A stretch of DNA of 64,000 nucleotides from contig NC_016023.1 of assembly GCF_000169195.2 (NCBI RefSeq), forward strand, positions 434,001 through 498,000, read 5' to 3'. The notes under the pieces are model-generated. The model saw only the letters and a list, made by a program, of their open reading frames with translations. It searched no databases and was not told the DNA's origin. Source of the stretch: Heyndrickxia coagulans 36D1. GTDB taxonomy: Bacteria; Bacillota; Bacilli; Bacillales; Bacillaceae_C. The translations under genes and the position numbers were made by a program. Shown piece by piece: positions 39,067-47,959 of the stretch. How positions within the stretch are numbered: the first letter of the stretch is position 1; every line of letters begins with the position of its first letter.

Positions 39067-39312
39067 TTATTTCACCGGGATTTCCAGAGCGTACCATTCT
39101 TCTTCAAGACGTGCATTTTGCCCTTCCCATATTTTCTTCGCATCCTCAATTCCCTTATTATAGTAGTGTGCCGCAAGCTTTTCCTGAAAAAAGTCAAAAT
39201 ACGCCTGTGCGGCAATCACGCCGATTTCTTCACCTGTCTGTTCCCAGACAAATTGCTGTATTTCCCGCAGAACCCGCTGCTTTTCTGCAGGGTTCATTTT
39301 GAATCCGGTCAT
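39067..39312 (-). CDS. DUF2164 family protein
   Basis: About 81 residues, with the family pattern EKQRVLREIQQFVWEQTGEEIGVIAAQAYFDFF. The ATG at 39312 is preceded by ACGGAGG at 5 bases; an earlier ATG at 39330 overlaps csbA as ATGA and is an alternative. The protein is small, acidic and helical, with no known function. It is co-transcribed with csbA, upstream of uvrB but separated from it by a terminator. Confidence 0.75.
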   Translation of the reverse strand: MTGFKMNPAEKQRVLREIQQFVWEQTGEEIGVIAAQAYFDFFQEKLAAHYYNKGIEDAKKIWEGQNARLEEEWYALEIPVK

Positions 39313-39326
39313 GGGCGCCTCCGTCT

Positions 39327-39572
39327 TCATTTTTTCATTCCTTTTTTCATCTTTGCCTTCCGTATCATTGTATTAGCAAAATAAAACCCGATTGTCAATG
39401 AAGCTGCATCCACGATATATACCGGCCACGTGCGCGTATAGCCTTTATAAACGGAAGCGACAATGAGCGCAACCGTAAGGATCAGCCCAATCACCTGGTT
39501 AAACGTCACCCGCGAAAAAAAGATGACAAGAAAGCATGGAAAAACAGCGGCTACCACCAATTGAACGATCAT
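39327..39572 (-). CDS. csbA: CsbA-family membrane protein
   Basis: About 81 residues with two or three transmembrane helices (VVAAVFPCFLVIFFSRVTFNQ; LILTVALIVASVYKGYT; VDAASLTIGFYFANTMI). The segment FSRVTFNQ and KGYTRTW match CsbA, a SigB-controlled membrane protein encoded just upstream of uvrBA in B. subtilis, so position supports the name. The start could be ATG 39572 or GTG 39578. No clear SigB promoter was found. Function unknown. Confidence 0.75.
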   Translation of the reverse strand: MIVQLVVAAVFPCFLVIFFSRVTFNQVIGLILTVALIVASVYKGYTRTWPVYIVDAASLTIGFYFANTMIRKAKMKKGMKK

Positions 39573-39641
39573 CCTCACCCCACTCCAAGCCCTTTCTTCT
39601 GCTATCCCTATTTTTTAACATTCCGCCTGAAAATACAAGAA

Positions 39642-39687
39642 AAATCATTGAAAATGAATTATCTTTTGAATTCATTTTCAATGATTT
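39642..39687 (-). terminator. Long terminator stem encoded partly in the 3' end of the HD-domain gene
   Basis: A perfect 19-bp inverted repeat (39642-39660 and 39669-39687) with an 8-base loop; on the minus strand it ends in GATTTTTCTTG. The 5' arm lies in the last ten codons of the HD-domain gene, so the protein's C-terminal residues are constrained by the stem. Confidence 0.85.
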
Positions 39688-40303
39688 CATCTGTAATGCC
39701 GCGCAACTGGCTCCGTTCGATAAATCGTTCTGCGAGCAGATCAGGCAAAATGGACGTTAAAAAGTATTGGACAGATGCAAGCCCCGAAAACCGCAAAATG
39801 GTCCGCAGCGATTCCTCGTAAATTTCCAGAAACAGCGGCTCCGGATTGCCTTTTTGAATTTCCCCAAAAGATTCATACAAAAGATCGACTTTGTCGGAAA
39901 CGGATAATATTTTTCCTTCCAGCGTATCGTCCTTGCCTTCTTTGAACAAATCAAAATAAATTTCCCGGTATTCTTCCGGAAATACGCCGTTGATAAAGTT
40001 TTTCGTCATTTCTTCCTCGACCTGTTTGAACAACTCATGCAGCTCTTTTGAAGAATATTTGACCGGCGTTTTGATGTCGCCTGTAAACAGTTCCGGATAA
40101 TCATGATTCAGCGCCTTTTGGTAGAGCGCGCGCCAGTCCACTTTATTGCCGGCTTTCTCTTCCACATGGCCGAAAAACTGGGCGATTTTTGCCACTTTAA
40201 AAGAATGGGCTGCCACCGAGTGTTCTTGGAATTTAAACTTGCCCGGGCAGCGGTAAATTTTTTCCAGGTCAGACAAACTTTTAAAATATTGGTGAACCCC
40301 CAT
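39659..40303 (-). CDS. HD-domain nucleotidase (YfbR-like)
   Basis: The 214-residue protein has the HD metal-binding pattern: EHSVAAHSFKVA (the first His), then LNHDYPELFTGDIKTPVK with the HD pair, and a later SDKVDLLYE. This layout matches the YfbR family of 5'-deoxynucleotidases, which remove phosphate from dNMPs; activity and substrate here are inferred. It is a single gene with its own terminator, transcribed toward csbA. Confidence 0.78.
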   Translation of the reverse strand: MGVHQYFKSLSDLEKIYRCPGKFKFQEHSVAAHSFKVAKIAQFFGHVEEKAGNKVDWRALYQKALNHDYPELFTGDIKTPVKYSSKELHELFKQVEEEMTKNFINGVFPEEYREIYFDLFKEGKDDTLEGKILSVSDKVDLLYESFGEIQKGNPEPLFLEIYEESLRTILRFSGLASVQYFLTSILPDLLAERFIERSQLRGITDEIIENEFKR

Positions 40304-40389
40304 CCTGCTTCCCTCCTTGCTGTCCGATTTTCTTTTCTCTATAGGATCGGGACTGGTTCTTTGATATTTCCACTATTCTAGAAAAAAAT

Positions 40390-40415
40390 AAACCCAGCGT
40401 CAAGCAACTGGATTT
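40390..40415 (-). terminator. Terminator of the glycosylation operon
   Basis: Minus strand AAATCCAG / CTGGGTTT, 10-base loop, followed by ATTTTTTT, shortly after the stop of the last gene. Confidence 0.7.
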
Positions 40416-40420
40416 AAAAT

Positions 40421-40750
40421 CTACATGGTAAGGAAAAATGCCCCTGTAATGACGAGCAGAATCCCGAACCATTTTCTCTTGTTCATTTTTTCCGACAAAA
40501 AAAAGGAAGAGAGGATCAAGGTCCAAATATATGTAATGGAGGTTAATGGATATACAATCGTATACGGCATCATTTTCAGCAACTGAATATTCAGCAATGC
40601 CCCTAATACATAGAAAACACCGCCAATGCCAAGATTCAAAATGAAAAATCCGCTCAGCTTCAATCCTCTGGAAGTGCATTTTTTGAAAAAGAAGCCCCCC
40701 AATGACCCTAACAGCGTCATGCATAGAAGAAGTACAAGTTTAATCAGCAT
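40421..40750 (-). CDS. EamA/SMR-type half transporter, candidate lipid-linked sugar flippase subunit 2
   Basis: A 109-residue protein with four membrane helices (LIKLVLLLCMTLLGSLGGFFF; FFILNLGIGGVFYVLGALL; YTIVYPLTSITYIWTLILSSF; WFGILLVITGAFFL). The YPLTSITYIWTL segment resembles ArnE/ArnF and SMR proteins. Together with the overlapping preceding gene (11 bp overlap) it would make a two-subunit transporter. The neighbours, a polyprenyl-phosphate GT2 and a GT-C enzyme, suggest it flips an undecaprenyl-phosphate sugar, but drug efflux is the alternative. Confidence 0.72.
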   Translation of the reverse strand: MLIKLVLLLCMTLLGSLGGFFFKKCTSRGLKLSGFFILNLGIGGVFYVLGALLNIQLLKMMPYTIVYPLTSITYIWTLILSSFFLSEKMNKRKWFGILLVITGAFFLTM

Positions 40751-41093
40751 CCCCGCCCCCTATCAGCGCTGCCCCTGCAAAAATGATGCAAGTGCCGATG
40801 ATTTTTAAAGGCGTCATATGTTCTCCCAAAAAAATGCTCCCCAGGAAAAGGGAAAAAATATACCCCATACTTAAAAGCGGGTGAAGGACAGAAAGATCCC
40901 CGAAACGAAACGCAACTATCATCAGCAATGCGCCGCAAAAATAGAGAAAGAAGCCGGTCACAAAGTATGCATCCAAAAAATGCCCGGACATTTTCCACAG
41001 CATCTGTCCGACAGAGGTGGAAAATGCCGCAAGCATAATCAGCAAAATGCCCGTTTTATTTTTACGGATCGATTGAAAAATAGAATTACCCAT
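40740..41093 (-). CDS. EamA/SMR-type half transporter, candidate lipid-linked sugar flippase subunit 1
   Basis: About 117 residues from the ATG at 41093, which overlaps the preceding stop by 8 bases; a GTG at 41102 is the alternative and no strong ribosome binding site is seen, consistent with coupling. Four membrane helices are visible (ILLIMLAAFSTSVGQMLWKMSG; AYFVTGFFLYFCGALLMIVAF; LLSMGYIFSLFLGSIFLGE; IIGTCIIFAGAALIGG). The PLLSMGYIFSL and GEHMTPLKIIG segments are typical of EamA/SMR half-proteins. It is partner to the next gene. Confidence 0.72.
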   Translation of the reverse strand: MGNSIFQSIRKNKTGILLIMLAAFSTSVGQMLWKMSGHFLDAYFVTGFFLYFCGALLMIVAFRFGDLSVLHPLLSMGYIFSLFLGSIFLGEHMTPLKIIGTCIIFAGAALIGGGDAD

Positions 41094-42888
41094 GGCTATC
41101 ACGCTTTCTGCTTGTTAATGTTGCAAGGAAGAAAAACGGCACCGCCAGTAAAAAGTTTGGAAAAAAGTAGCGGATGTCCTGGGCCGGAATCGCCGCGAAC
41201 ATGGAACCGAGATTTAAAAACATCGGAACAGCCGCGAGCACAAACCGCCAGTTTCCTTTTAAAATGGCAGTAAACAAAAACAAAAGGATGAGATACAAAT
41301 AGAACGCCGGCATCATAAGCACACGGAGCATCCCTTGTGAAAATGTCTGATTGATTTGCGTAATGCGCGACGAAAGTTTTGTATTCGCCAGATCTGATCC
41401 ATAATCTTTATAATAGAACCATTTATAATGAACATGATATTTTTGCACATTCTTTTGGGTCATAAAATAAACGGGACGGTACTTCTCAAAATCCTTGTTC
41501 CGGAAAATCGGGCGGCGCAACTCTTCGCCGGAAATATACAGTTTCCACGAAAGCTTTTCCTGATCGTAAAAAGCTTCCAAAGCAAGTTTTGGATTTTGCC
41601 GGCATAGCGCGAACCACGTACTGAAAAAGGCTTTTTTATGGGATTTAATATACGCACGGTCAAAGTGCGGCGTAAACTTTATCCGATCAACGTCTGTCGG
41701 CTGATAATATTTTCTCCAATCCGGAATCGGCATCACCTGATTGATCACGGCTCTTTGGGCAGGCGTTATATGCCCGTTTTCCTTCACAATTCGTCCAATC
41801 TGCTGGTAAAGAATGGAATACGATTCCGTTTCATCAGCCGGAAGCACTTTGTAATGCTTGTAAACCGGGCCTGTCACAATTAGGAACGTAATGACCGCAA
41901 GCGCGAAAACGCCATACATATACAAATACCGTTTTCGCAGGAAAAAAAGAAAAATAACAATCGTTGCAAGCAGCACCGGCCAGCCGTTATGCCGGTAAAA
42001 AATGACACCGCAAACGGATAAGTACAAAAACAACAAATGGGAGAACGACCGCAGCCATTTGCCGTTCGAATCAATGATCTGAATCAGCATAACCGTAAAC
42101 GCCAGCAGAAAATAACTGAACAACGTATCTTTCCAAATCACGACAGAATAAAGCGGGATAAGCGGCAAAAAGCAGAAAAACGCATACCCCAGCCATAAAA
42201 CCGGCTTTTTGATCCTTAATTTTTCAAATACATAAAAGACGTATCCGGTAATCAGCGCTGTCAAGATGAACTGGAAAATCACATATGATGCCGGCGTATC
42301 CCATATGTGGGCCGTAAACTTAATGAGCCATGTCATCACAGCAGGATGCCAGTCATTGTAAAAAGTGGAGTGCGCCTGCTGCCACTGATTGACAGAATCA
42401 GCCATTAAAATGCCCGGATAAAAAGCCCAGAAGTACAGAAGGGAGATCAATAAAGGCAGGATTGAAAAATAAAGAATATGCCTCCTGGGAACATCCCCTT
42501 CTGCCCGGCTCTCTGTTAAAGAATACAGTATTTTGACCGCCAGCAGCATGGCAAATAGCAAAAACACAATCGTTGCAAGATAAATAAGGCAGTTTATCAA
42601 AAAGGGCTGGTGCGCCAGATGCTGCTGCGGCCCTTTTAAGGCAAATGTGACAATGACCGAGAGCACAAGGGAAAAAAGAAAAGAACCCCATTTTAAAGGG
42701 CGCTTCATCCGGCCAATATTCCAAAAAATGGCACCGTATGCCAGAAAGCTACCGGCCAGCGCGAAAAAAACCGGATACCAGCCGGGCACGCTTTTAAAAG
42801 AATAAGAAAAAAGCAGAAAACCGGGCCCTACCAAGATGCCGATCACTAAACTAAGTACCGCCTGCATGGTCTTTTGATGCGCAAACAT
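41086..42888 (-). CDS. Polytopic GT-C-type glycosyltransferase (DUF6020-like)
   Basis: This 600-residue membrane protein has about 11-12 hydrophobic helices and a soluble C-terminal region (about 330-520). The first large external loop carries YPGILMADSVNQWQQAH, the acidic motif position expected of GT-C enzymes that take sugar from polyprenyl phosphate on the outer membrane face. The start at 42888 overlaps the upstream stop as TAATG, with GGAG 6 bases earlier; ATG 42900 is possible. It closely resembles the uncharacterised DUF6020 family. Acceptor unknown; wall or lipoteichoic acid is likely from context. Confidence 0.75.
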   Translation of the reverse strand: MFAHQKTMQAVLSLVIGILVGPGFLLFSYSFKSVPGWYPVFFALAGSFLAYGAIFWNIGRMKRPLKWGSFLFSLVLSVIVTFALKGPQQHLAHQPFLINCLIYLATIVFLLFAMLLAVKILYSLTESRAEGDVPRRHILYFSILPLLISLLYFWAFYPGILMADSVNQWQQAHSTFYNDWHPAVMTWLIKFTAHIWDTPASYVIFQFILTALITGYVFYVFEKLRIKKPVLWLGYAFFCFLPLIPLYSVVIWKDTLFSYFLLAFTVMLIQIIDSNGKWLRSFSHLLFLYLSVCGVIFYRHNGWPVLLATIVIFLFFLRKRYLYMYGVFALAVITFLIVTGPVYKHYKVLPADETESYSILYQQIGRIVKENGHITPAQRAVINQVMPIPDWRKYYQPTDVDRIKFTPHFDRAYIKSHKKAFFSTWFALCRQNPKLALEAFYDQEKLSWKLYISGEELRRPIFRNKDFEKYRPVYFMTQKNVQKYHVHYKWFYYKDYGSDLANTKLSSRITQINQTFSQGMLRVLMMPAFYLYLILLFLFTAILKGNWRFVLAAVPMFLNLGSMFAAIPAQDIRYFFPNFLLAVPFFFLATLTSRKRDSHG

Positions 42889-43835
42889 TACCTGCTCCAT
42901 TCCTTTTCTCTTTTTAATTCTTCGTAGACGGTGTGAAGCTCCATTTCATATTGCTTACGGGAGTGGCTGACAACCGTATCCAGAATGAGCGCACTGGCAA
43001 AAGAAAGCATGGCCATCAGGACAAGACCGACTGCCAGGATCGCTGACGGTACTTTTGTAATGTAATGGGTGTGGAAAAATTCCACAATAACCGGCACGCC
43101 CGCTACGAGCCCGAGAATAAGCAAAATGACTGCCCAAAATGTGAAAAATAGCATCGGTTTGTAATCTTTAAAAAGGGTAAAAATCGTTTTGATTACCTTC
43201 AGGCCGTCAGAAAAAGTGTTGAGTTTTGACTCGCTCCCTTCCGGACGATCGCGGTAGTCAATGGGAATTTCTTTGATTTTAAATCCTTTATCGAGCGAAT
43301 GGATGCTCATCTCCGTTTCAATTTCAAAACCTTTGCTTACCACAGGAAAAGAACGTACAAACAAGCGGTTAAATGCACGGTATCCCGTCATAATATCCTG
43401 GATATTGCTTTTGTAAAGCTTGTTGATTAAACTTCTTACCAAATTGTTTCCCAGGTTATGAAAAGCCCGTTTATTTTCTTTTTCGTAAGTGCCGTTTGAC
43501 AGCCTGTCCCCAATGGTCATATCGGCTTCGCCTGTTTTTAAAGGCTCTAACAATTGATGTACAAATTCAGTAGGATACGTATCATCCCCGTCTACCATTA
43601 CATAGTAATCTGCATCAATTTCAAAGAACATGGCTCTTACGACATTGCCTTTTCCCTGGCGCGGTTCTTTTTTTACAATGGCCCCGTTTTCCCGGGCAAT
43701 TTCATATGTACGATCCGTTGAATTATTATCATAAACATATATGTCCGCGTCAGGCAACTCTCTCTTAAAGTCCCGGATCACCTTTGCAATCGTCAGTTCT
43801 TCGTTATAACAAGGAACCAAGACGGCTGTTTTCAT
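42888..43835 (-). CDS. GT2 polyprenyl-phosphate glycosyltransferase (DPM1/GtrB-like)
   Basis: A 315-residue protein. The N-terminal GT2 domain has LVPCYNEELTIAKVI, YDNNSTDRT, MVDGDDTYP (nucleotide-metal site), MTGYRAFNR and KGFEIETEMS. Two C-terminal helices follow (MLFFTFWAVILLILGLVAGV; AILAVGLVLMAMLSFASALIL). Such enzymes load a sugar from a nucleotide donor onto undecaprenyl phosphate at the inner face. It is the first gene of a four-gene overlapping operon with a GT-C enzyme and two half transporters. The sugar cannot be predicted. Confidence 0.82.
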   Translation of the reverse strand: MKTAVLVPCYNEELTIAKVIRDFKRELPDADIYVYDNNSTDRTYEIARENGAIVKKEPRQGKGNVVRAMFFEIDADYYVMVDGDDTYPTEFVHQLLEPLKTGEADMTIGDRLSNGTYEKENKRAFHNLGNNLVRSLINKLYKSNIQDIMTGYRAFNRLFVRSFPVVSKGFEIETEMSIHSLDKGFKIKEIPIDYRDRPEGSESKLNTFSDGLKVIKTIFTLFKDYKPMLFFTFWAVILLILGLVAGVPVIVEFFHTHYITKVPSAILAVGLVLMAMLSFASALILDTVVSHSRKQYEMELHTVYEELKREKEWSR

Positions 43836-43889
43836 TGTTGCTCCTCCAAATCATTACTGATTTTATCATTCGCCATACAGTACTGAACT

Positions 43890-43898
43890 ATTATAGCA
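43890..43898 (-). promoter_or_regulatory. Extended -10 promoter of the glycosylation operon
   Basis: Minus strand TGCTATAAT (TGn plus perfect TATAAT), about 55 bases before the GT2 start, with a weak -35. Confidence 0.5.
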
Positions 43899-44002
43899 CG
43901 AGGAGAAATTTTAGTGAAAGAGTGTTTCAGGATTTTTCCGGATTTGCCGGGACCTTTTTTCCGTTTTGTTGCCATGGTTCCGCTCACCGGGTACACGAAA
44001 AG

Positions 44003-44024
44003 AACACGCTTCGTGAACGTGCTT
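44003..44024 (-). terminator. Weak terminator candidate after the pst operon
   Basis: Minus strand AAGCACG / CGTGTT with a 9-base loop followed by CTTTTC. Only about six pairs, one G-U; the rest of the 300-bp gap 43836-44137 shows no gene. Confidence 0.3.
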
Positions 44025-44137
44025 TTTTTTGTGCATTTCAGGCTCAAGAAAACAGAAATGTCAGCTGCACGGTTGCCCTCTCAGCTGAACTTGAATGGAA
44101 AATGTGCTTTCCTTCACCTGTCAAGCGATGGAAAGGA

Positions 44138-44923
44138 TTAGCCGAACCGTCCTGAAATATAGTCTTCTGTCTGCTTCGATGCAGGATTTGTAAACATTTT
44201 GGTTGTTTCAGCGAATTCCACCACCCTGCCATTCAAAAAGAAAGCGGTATGTCCGGACACGCGCATCGCCTGCTGCATATTATGGGTGACGATAATGATC
44301 GTGTATTGTGCTTTCAATTCGAGGATCAACTCCTCAATTTTTGCGGCCGATACCGGATCAAGTGCCGATGCCGGTTCGTCCATTAAAATAATGCCCGGTT
44401 CAACCGCGAGCACCCTTGCAAGCACAAGCCTTTGCTGCTGCCCGCCGGAAAGCCCCGTGGCAGAGGTGTGAAGGCGGTCTTTCACTTCATCCCACAGCGC
44501 AGCCTGCATCAAACATTTTTCTACGATTTCATCCAGCACATGCCGGTTTTTAACACCGTGGATGCGCGGACCGTACGCGACATTATCGTAAATGGACATC
44601 GGAAACGGATTCGGGCGCTGGAAGACCATGCCGACATTTTTTCTTAATTGGACAACATCCGTTTTTGGCGCATAAATATGTTCGTCTCCAATCGTAATAT
44701 GGCCTTCCATTCGGAAACCGGGGATGTTGTCATTCATTCGGTTCAACGTCCGCAAAAACGTGGATTTTCCGCATCCGGACGGGCCGATCAGTGCTGTCAC
44801 ATGCTTTTTTGGAAATGCCAGATTGATATCGTAAAGGGCTTGAAAGTTTTTATAAAACACATTCACACGCTCAGCCCGGATAGCCGTTTGGTTATCTGCC
44901 CGTTTTTCCAATACTGCTGCCAT
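44138..44923 (-). CDS. pstB2: Phosphate ABC transporter ATPase PstB (second copy)
   Basis: The ATG at 44923 follows GGAG by 9 bases, giving 261 residues like B. subtilis PstBB. ABC features: [22 protein letters not shown] (the Pst-specific Q-loop), [25 protein letters not shown] and VTHNMQQA. It energises uptake through PstC-PstA. Seven bases separate it from pstB1. Tandem pstB genes are also found in B. subtilis. Confidence 0.95.
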   Translation of the reverse strand: MAAVLEKRADNQTAIRAERVNVFYKNFQALYDINLAFPKKHVTALIGPSGCGKSTFLRTLNRMNDNIPGFRMEGHITIGDEHIYAPKTDVVQLRKNVGMVFQRPNPFPMSIYDNVAYGPRIHGVKNRHVLDEIVEKCLMQAALWDEVKDRLHTSATGLSGGQQQRLVLARVLAVEPGIILMDEPASALDPVSAAKIEELILELKAQYTIIIVTHNMQQAMRVSGHTAFFLNGRVVEFAETTKMFTNPASKQTEDYISGRFG

Positions 44924-44950
44924 TTTGCATTTCTCCTTTTCCACCGGGAT

Positions 44951-45784
44951 TTAACCGAAAAAGCCGGATAAGTAGTCCCTTGTTTGTTGGTTTTCCGGTT
45001 TCGTAAACATTTTCGTCGTGTCCCCCGCTTCGATCAGTGCACCCATGTAAAAGAAGGCGGTTTTGTCGGAAATGCGGGCGGCCTGCTGCAAATTGTGCGT
45101 GACAATGGCAACGGTATAATCTTTTTTCAGTTCGAGCATCAGTTCCTCAATTTTACCGGTTGAGACCGGATCGAGCGCCGATGCCGGTTCATCAAGAAGC
45201 AGGACATCTGGGTTCATGGCGAGCGCCCTTGCGATACAGAGCCGCTGCTGTTGGCCGCCTGATAGGGCAAGCGCGGACGTATGCAGGCGGTCCTTCACTT
45301 CATCCCATAATGCTGCTTTTTTTAAGCTTTCTTCGACAATTTCTTCCAGCCATGCTTTTTTCTTCACGCCATGGTGCTTTGGGCCGAACGCGACATTTTC
45401 AAAAACCGATTTTGCGAACGGATTCGGGCGCTGGAACACCATGCCGATATGCTTCCGGATTTCAAAAACGTCCGCGCCGGGCCGGGTGATGTCGGCTCCT
45501 TTATAAAAAATCCCGCCGGACATCCTGCAGCCTGCAATTTCATCATTCATGCGGTTCAGGCTCCGCAAAAAGGTGGATTTTCCGCATCCGGACGGGCCGA
45601 TTAATGCCGTCACCTGATGTTCGGGAAACGCGAGGCTAACATTTTGGATCGCTGCTTTTTCCCCGTAAAAAACACTTAAATTTTTGGTTTCGATGATAAT
45701 GTTCTGTGCTTCCGGCATCTGCCCAGGGATTTCAACCGCGGGTAGCACTATTTTTTCATTCCGTGCCAGCATCGATACTGCCAT
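44951..45784 (-). CDS. pstB1: Phosphate ABC transporter ATPase PstB (first copy)
   Basis: A 277-residue ATPase with [46 protein letters not shown] and [10 protein letters not shown]. It carries an N-terminal extension of about 20 residues relative to the second copy. It lies 333 bp after pstA, an unusual gap filled with degenerate repeats. Confidence 0.95.
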   Translation of the reverse strand: MAVSMLARNEKIVLPAVEIPGQMPEAQNIIIETKNLSVFYGEKAAIQNVSLAFPEHQVTALIGPSGCGKSTFLRSLNRMNDEIAGCRMSGGIFYKGADITRPGADVFEIRKHIGMVFQRPNPFAKSVFENVAFGPKHHGVKKKAWLEEIVEESLKKAALWDEVKDRLHTSALALSGGQQQRLCIARALAMNPDVLLLDEPASALDPVSTGKIEELMLELKKDYTVAIVTHNLQQAARISDKTAFFYMGALIEAGDTTKMFTKPENQQTRDYLSGFFG

Positions 45785-46117
45785 GGGTCATTCCTCCTTT
45801 TATTGTGAAATGATTCAGGTGGATCTGTTTTTTGTCTTGGCTAAAAGGAAACGTGTGCAAGCCTAGCGTTTGATACGGATGGCCGTTACCAGTTTTTGGA
45901 CCGGTACATGCCCAACCTCTTATGGCGAACTCAACCGATTGTCGAGCTGTTTGCTTCTCATTCTCGCTAAGTAAAAACGAGCTATGATGCCAAACAGACG
46001 TAGCGTTGTTAGTTTTTGAACATCCCCACTTATCCGGTTGCGAAGCTGTTGCTTTTAATCCTGCCATGCACCGATTTGAAAGCAGGCACGGCACGTTTCC
46101 AAATGGATACGGTGCCT
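45785..46117 (-). repeat. Degenerate repeats of the pstA 3' end between pstA and pstB1
   Basis: The coding-strand segment at the pstA end (CTCCACAACCGGATGA, near 46130) recurs in altered form as GCTTCGCAACCGGATAAG near 46040 and GCTCGACAATCGGTTGAG near 45935. A second shared stretch, GTTCAAAAACTAACAACG near 46010, matches GGTCCAAAAACTGGTAACG near 45890. Spacing is roughly 95-105 bp. No coding potential is seen; in other Bacillus operons pstA and pstB are nearly contiguous. Confidence 0.6.
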
Positions 46118-47002
46118 TCATTGCGAAGTCATCCGGTTGTGGAGCCATTTGCCGATAAACCTTGCTGAAAAATTAAAGATAAGCACAAACAGGATCAGCA
46201 CTGCGGACGCGCCGCTTGATACGGACGCGGCATCCGGCATGAGGCCTTCCCCGTTGATTTTCCAAATGTGCACAGCCAATGTTTCAGCCGGGCGGAGCGG
46301 GTTCAGCGGAGAGTTCATGCTGAACGGGTTCCAGTTTGAAAAATCAAGATTCGGCGAGCTCATGCCTGCTGTATAAATTAGGGCTGCCGCTTCGCCGAAA
46401 ACGCGCCCGGAGGCCAAAATAATCCCGGTGATGATCCCCGGCAACGCAGCCGGAAGCAGCACCGATTGAATCGTTTCCCATCTTGACACCCCAAGTGCAA
46501 GGCCTGCTTCCCGCTGCGCTGGCGAAATGGCACGGAGCGAATCTTCCACGACCCGGACCAGCAGTGGCAAATTGAAAAGCGCCAATGCAAACGCGCCGGA
46601 CAAAATCGAAAATCCCCAGCCCATCGACAGGACAAAGAACAGAAAACCAAACAGCCCGACCACAATAGACGGAAGCGAAGACAACACTTCAATCGCCGTC
46701 CTGAGCAAATCCGTCAGCCGGTTTTTCCGTGCATACTCTGCCATATAAATACCTGCGCCAAGTGCGATTGGCATGCTGATCACCATTGTCAACACGAGTA
46801 AATAAAAGGAATTGAACAACTGTGGCCCGATTCCCCCGCCTTCTTTAAAGGTTTGGGGAGGGGACGAAATGAATGACCAGCTAACGTGCGGCAGCCCTTT
46901 TACAAGAATGTATCCGACGAGCCCCGCAAGAATGGCGACGATAAACATGGCAATGAAGTAAAGAACGGATGTTGCGATACGGTCCGCCATTTTTGCTTTC
47001 AT
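46118..47002 (-). CDS. pstA: Phosphate ABC transporter permease PstA
   Basis: The start at 47002 overlaps the pstC stop as ATGA and follows GGAGGG, giving 294 residues. About six helices are visible; the BPD-type loop is LVRVVEDSLRAISPAQREAGLALGVSRWETI, with the EAA motif contacting PstB. It forms the phosphate channel with PstC. Its last codons are the source of the repeats in the following gap. Confidence 0.94.
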   Translation of the reverse strand: MKAKMADRIATSVLYFIAMFIVAILAGLVGYILVKGLPHVSWSFISSPPQTFKEGGGIGPQLFNSFYLLVLTMVISMPIALGAGIYMAEYARKNRLTDLLRTAIEVLSSLPSIVVGLFGFLFFVLSMGWGFSILSGAFALALFNLPLLVRVVEDSLRAISPAQREAGLALGVSRWETIQSVLLPAALPGIITGIILASGRVFGEAAALIYTAGMSSPNLDFSNWNPFSMNSPLNPLRPAETLAVHIWKINGEGLMPDAASVSSGASAVLILFVLIFNFSARFIGKWLHNRMTSQ

Positions 47003-47943
47003 GATGCATCCCTCCTGCGGCCGATAAAACGGACGATGATGATAAAGACGAGCGACATGAGCAGCAGCACGAGCGCCAACGTCCAAAGCGCGTTATTTTC
47101 CACGCTTCCCATCACGGTATTGCCCATGCCCATCGTTAAAATGCTCGTTAAAGTGGATGCCGGTTCGAACAATGAACGGGGCATCACCGTTGCGTTGCCA
47201 ATCACCATCTGCACCGCGAGCGCTTCGCCGAATGCCCGGGCCATCCCGAAAATAACAGCTGTTAACAGGCCCGGCCGCGCCGTCCGCAGCACTACTTTGT
47301 AAGTCGTTTGCCAACGCGTCGCCCCAAGCGCAAGCGAGGCTTCCCGGAGCGAATCGGGCACAGCCCGGATTGCATCCACCGACAAACTCATCACAGTCGG
47401 CAAAATCATGACTGCAAGCACAATGGTTCCTGCCGCAATGCCAAAGCCGCTTCCTGATATATGTTCACGAAGAAAAGGAACGACGACGCTTAATCCAATA
47501 AATCCGTAAACAACCGACGGAATGCCGACAAGCAATTCGATGACCGGCTGCAACATTTTTTGCCCCCGTTTAGCGGAAATTTCCGTCATAAATACAGCCC
47601 CGCCGATTGAAAGCGGCGCACAGGCGATAGCGGCAAGAAATGTTACAGCAAAGGAACCGGTTATCATCGGCAAAGCGCCCGCAACCGGGTTTCCAGCAGC
47701 ATCCTTTTTGCCCGGATTCCAGTCTTTTCCGGTGAAAAATTCTAGGACACTGGCGTGATGTTCAAAGAAAAGGGCAAGCCCTTTTGTTGCGACAAAAATA
47801 AAAATTGATGTGGCAACAACCGCCATCAAAGCAATGCAAATCAGTGTCATCATTTTCCCGCGCCGTTCTATTTTGATTTTCGAACGCGGCTTAGCTTTAT
47901 TTTTGACAACCTGTTCTGTCCATTTGAGTGCATTTTCACTCAC
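46999..47943 (-). CDS. pstC: Phosphate ABC transporter permease PstC
   Basis: About 314 residues with six helices after a charged N-terminal tail (KNKAKPRSKIKIERRGK). The EAA loop is VDAIRAVPDSLREASLALGATRWQT, and GIPSVVYGFIGL is typical of PstC. The GTG at 47943 is 11 bases after AAGGGG; a TTG at 47952 lies too close to that site but cannot be excluded. It is separated from pstS by a 630-bp repeat region. Confidence 0.93.
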   Translation of the reverse strand: MSENALKWTEQVVKNKAKPRSKIKIERRGKMMTLICIALMAVVATSIFIFVATKGLALFFEHHASVLEFFTGKDWNPGKKDAAGNPVAGALPMITGSFAVTFLAAIACAPLSIGGAVFMTEISAKRGQKMLQPVIELLVGIPSVVYGFIGLSVVVPFLREHISGSGFGIAAGTIVLAVMILPTVMSLSVDAIRAVPDSLREASLALGATRWQTTYKVVLRTARPGLLTAVIFGMARAFGEALAVQMVIGNATVMPRSLFEPASTLTSILTMGMGNTVMGSVENNALWTLALVLLLMSLVFIIIVRFIGRRRDAS

Positions 47944-47959
47944 GTTGTTCAAATCCCCT

